64,000 nt of DNA from contig NZ_QKXH01000001.1 in assembly GCF_003254745.1 (NCBI RefSeq), forward strand, positions 248,001 through 312,000, read 5' to 3'. The position numbers and the translations under genes were made by a program. Source of the stretch: Flavobacterium aquariorum. GTDB lineage: Bacteria > Bacteroidota > Bacteroidia > Flavobacteriales > Flavobacteriaceae. This document shows positions 62,376-64,000 of this stretch, in pieces; within the stretch, counting starts at the first letter, position 1; each line of letters begins with the position of its first letter. Below the pieces are notes generated by a model, which saw only the letters and a list, made by a program, of their open reading frames with translations, had not been told where the DNA came from and made no database searches.

Positions 62376-63680
62376 ATGGGCAAAATACAAAACTATTTCA
62401 AAATAAAAGAACGTGGAACTTCAATAAAACAGGAACTTTCAGGTGGTTTGGTTACTTTCTTGTCTATGGCTTACATCATTTTTGTTAACCCAAACATACT
62501 GTCGATGACGGGTATGCCAAAGGAAGCCTTGATTTCGGTTACTTGCATTGCTGCAATTTTTGGAACTTTATTAGTTGGAATTTGGGCCAAAGTCCCTTTT
62601 GCAATGGCCCCCGGTATGGGACTAAATGCTATGTTTGCCTTTACCTTGGTTCTTGGTCAAGGTGTCTCCTGGCAAGATGCTTTGGGTGTTGTTTTTCTTT
62701 CGGGAGTATTTTTTACTATTATATCTTTTTTTGGTGTTCGACATAAAATTGTAGAAGCAATTCCTCCCTCATTACAAGTGGCTATGGGATGTGGTGTCGG
62801 TTTTTTTATCGCATTTATTGGATTCAAACAATTAGGACTTATAGTTGCTCATCCTGAAACTTTAGTCACATTGGGCAAATTTACTCCAGCTGTAATTATA
62901 GGTTTGATCACTTTGTTAATAACTGTAATTTTAGAAATTTACAAAGTAAAAGGAGCCATCTTAATTGGAATCCTGATAGGAACTAGCTTGGGAATTGGAT
63001 TTGATCCCAATGTACATTTACCCACCCACGTTTTTTCGTTACCACCATCCATCGCTCCTATCTTTGGGCAATTAAATATTTTGGGGGTTTTAAAATTAAG
63101 TTTTGCCTCAGCCATCTTCTCTTTTCTTTTTGTAAGCCTGTTTGATTCTATTGGAACTGCAATAGCCTGTTCATATGAAGCAAATCTGGTTGGCAAAAAT
63201 GGTAAAATGCCTCATCTCAAAAAAGTATTAGAAGCTGATGGTATTGCAACTATGTGCAGCGGTATTTTGGGCACAAGTAATACGGTGGTGTTCATAGAAT
63301 CAGCAACAGGAATTGCCAATGGAGCAAAAACGGGTTTAAGTTCCGTATTTGTTGCTCTGTTTTTCTTTTTGGCCTTATTTATTTCTCCTATTATAGGAAT
63401 CGTTCCAGCTTATGCAACCGCTCCAGCTTTGGTCCTCGTTGGAATTTATATGTCCAAACACTTATCGAGAATCAATTTTAATGATTTACACATTGCGGTT
63501 CCTGCATTCTTGACTATGATTATGATGCCCTTAACCTATAGTATCAGCAACGGAATAGCCTATGGTTTTGCCTGCTATATTATCCTCGCCTTATTTACCA
63601 GAAACACGAAAGAAGTAACTCCAATGATGTGGGGTGTTGGTATCTTTTCAATCCTAAGTATTGTGGTTGCACAAATGTGA
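62376..63680 (+). CDS. NCS2-family (AzgA-like) purine permease
   Basis: A 434-aa inner-membrane transporter with about 12-14 hydrophobic segments. The N-terminal SIKQELSGGLVTFLSMAYII and FVNPNILS are typical of the AzgA-type subgroup, as is MAPGMGLNAMFAFT. The middle segment LFVSLFDSIGTAIACSYEAN and GILGTSNTVVFIESATGIANG (binding region of NCS2) follow. AzgA-like proteins import hypoxanthine, guanine or adenine with H+. No purine gene is adjacent. It is followed by a strong palindromic terminator. Confidence 0.9.
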   Translation: MGKIQNYFKIKERGTSIKQELSGGLVTFLSMAYIIFVNPNILSMTGMPKEALISVTCIAAIFGTLLVGIWAKVPFAMAPGMGLNAMFAFTLVLGQGVSWQDALGVVFLSGVFFTIISFFGVRHKIVEAIPPSLQVAMGCGVGFFIAFIGFKQLGLIVAHPETLVTLGKFTPAVIIGLITLLITVILEIYKVKGAILIGILIGTSLGIGFDPNVHLPTHVFSLPPSIAPIFGQLNILGVLKLSFASAIFSFLFVSLFDSIGTAIACSYEANLVGKNGKMPHLKKVLEADGIATMCSGILGTSNTVVFIESATGIANGAKTGLSSVFVALFFFLALFISPIIGIVPAYATAPALVLVGIYMSKHLSRINFNDLHIAVPAFLTMIMMPLTYSISNGIAYGFACYIILALFTRNTKEVTPMMWGVGIFSILSIVVAQM

Positions 63681-63689
63681 TAACAAATA

Positions 63690-63726
63690 AAAACCCATTT
63701 TCAAATCGATTTGAAAATGGGTTTTT
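63690..63726. terminator. Bidirectional terminator between NCS2 and MBL genes
   Basis: AAAACCCATTTTCAAATC and GATTTGAAAATGGGTTTT form an almost loop-free palindrome with A and T tracts, serving both converging genes. Confidence 0.9.
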
Positions 63727-63742
63727 TCCAGATCCTTTATTC

Positions 63743-64000
63743 TTATTCTATAATATCTGAACATTTAAAAACTTCTTTCAAGCGCACTCCTTTCTCGGTA
63801 TGTTCAACGGTTATAATTTCATTATGAGCATCGTGTTCCAAAAACAAATAATAGTTATTATCGGCGGCGGCGTTCAAGAATTTAGATTTCTCGGGTAAGG
63901 TCAACAAAGGCCTGGTATCATATCCCATTACATACGGCAACGGTAAATGTCCGGCTGTCGGTAATAAATCGGCACAAAAGACAATAGTTTTATCCTGATA
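63743..64000 (-). CDS. MBL-fold metallo-hydrolase (C-terminal part; 5' end outside window)
   Basis: The frame is open from 64000 to the stop at 63743, so the gene continues past the window. The visible 85 residues read DKTIVFCADLLPTAGHLPLP, then YVMGYDTRPLLTLPEKSKFL and ENYYLFLEHDAHNE-like YLFLEHDAHNEIITVE. The C-A-D and HDAHN histidine/aspartate positions fit the latter half of a metallo-beta-lactamase-fold hydrolase (metal ligand Asp and His). Substrate unknown. Confidence 0.75.
   Translation of the reverse strand, partial: YQDKTIVFCADLLPTAGHLPLPYVMGYDTRPLLTLPEKSKFLNAAADNNYYLFLEHDAHNEIITVEHTEKGVRLKEVFKCSDIIE

Overview
The window looks like a chromosomal segment of a Flavobacterium or a close relative (Bacteroidota, Flavobacteriia). 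The evidence is AT-rich DNA, many starts preceded by the Bacteroidota -7 box TAnnTTTG rather than a Shine-Dalgarno sequence, a complete Bat (aerotolerance) operon, a short-chain (SDR) threonine dehydrogenase, and two secreted leucine-rich-repeat proteins with type IX secretion C-terminal sorting domains. No rRNA, tRNA, prophage or CRISPR array was seen.

Layout. 1-5.3 kb: the 3' end of an outer-membrane-type protein, a cystathionine gamma-synthase-like enzyme, DinB, ArsC-like, an EamA transporter and a K+-channel-like protein. 4.4-6.9 kb: yicC-gmk-nadD, interrupted by a four-helix-bundle (IVP-type) gene bracketed by inverted repeats. 6.9-9.9 kb: a LysR regulator divergent from a secreted DJ-1/PfpI protein and a YqhD-like alcohol dehydrogenase. 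10-14 kb: gpsA, pheS, cvpA and small conserved genes. 14.3-23.5 kb (minus strand): moxR, DUF58, a BatD-like membrane protein, batA, batB, batC, batD, batE, one MoxR-vWA-TPR envelope system. 23.7-33.9 kb: aldo/keto reductase, AlbA_2 protein, phosphatase, an ALDH7-type aldehyde dehydrogenase, secreted class II cAMP phosphodiesterase, secreted EEP nuclease or phosphatase, LD-carboxypeptidase, YraN and an ACT-like protein. 34.1-43.8 kb: a two-gene FAD/Fe-S lactate-type dehydrogenase, an AraC-SDR pair, DUF4919, mfd and a repeat-tailed lipoprotein. 44-53.8 kb: threonine dehydrogenase, a GH63-like glucosidase, a REP-associated tyrosine transposase unit, DUF418, a secreted M1 peptidase and an S8 peptidase. 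54-62.2 kb: two giant LRR/T9SS paralogues. 62.4-64 kb: an NCS2 purine permease and the C-terminal part of an MBL-fold hydrolase.

The most unusual content is intergenic. Three elements look like one family of structured RNA or repeat; two share a 45-nt core with only 3 differences while their long second stems differ in sequence and remain paired. A Y1/RAYT transposase gene is bracketed symmetrically (17 nt on each side) by 33-bp palindromes. Several short AT-rich inverted-repeat families fill gaps between genes, including gaps inside the bat operon. The two LRR genes share an identical 26-nt upstream block and an internal 211-bp segment with 3 differences, which suggests recent recombination between them.
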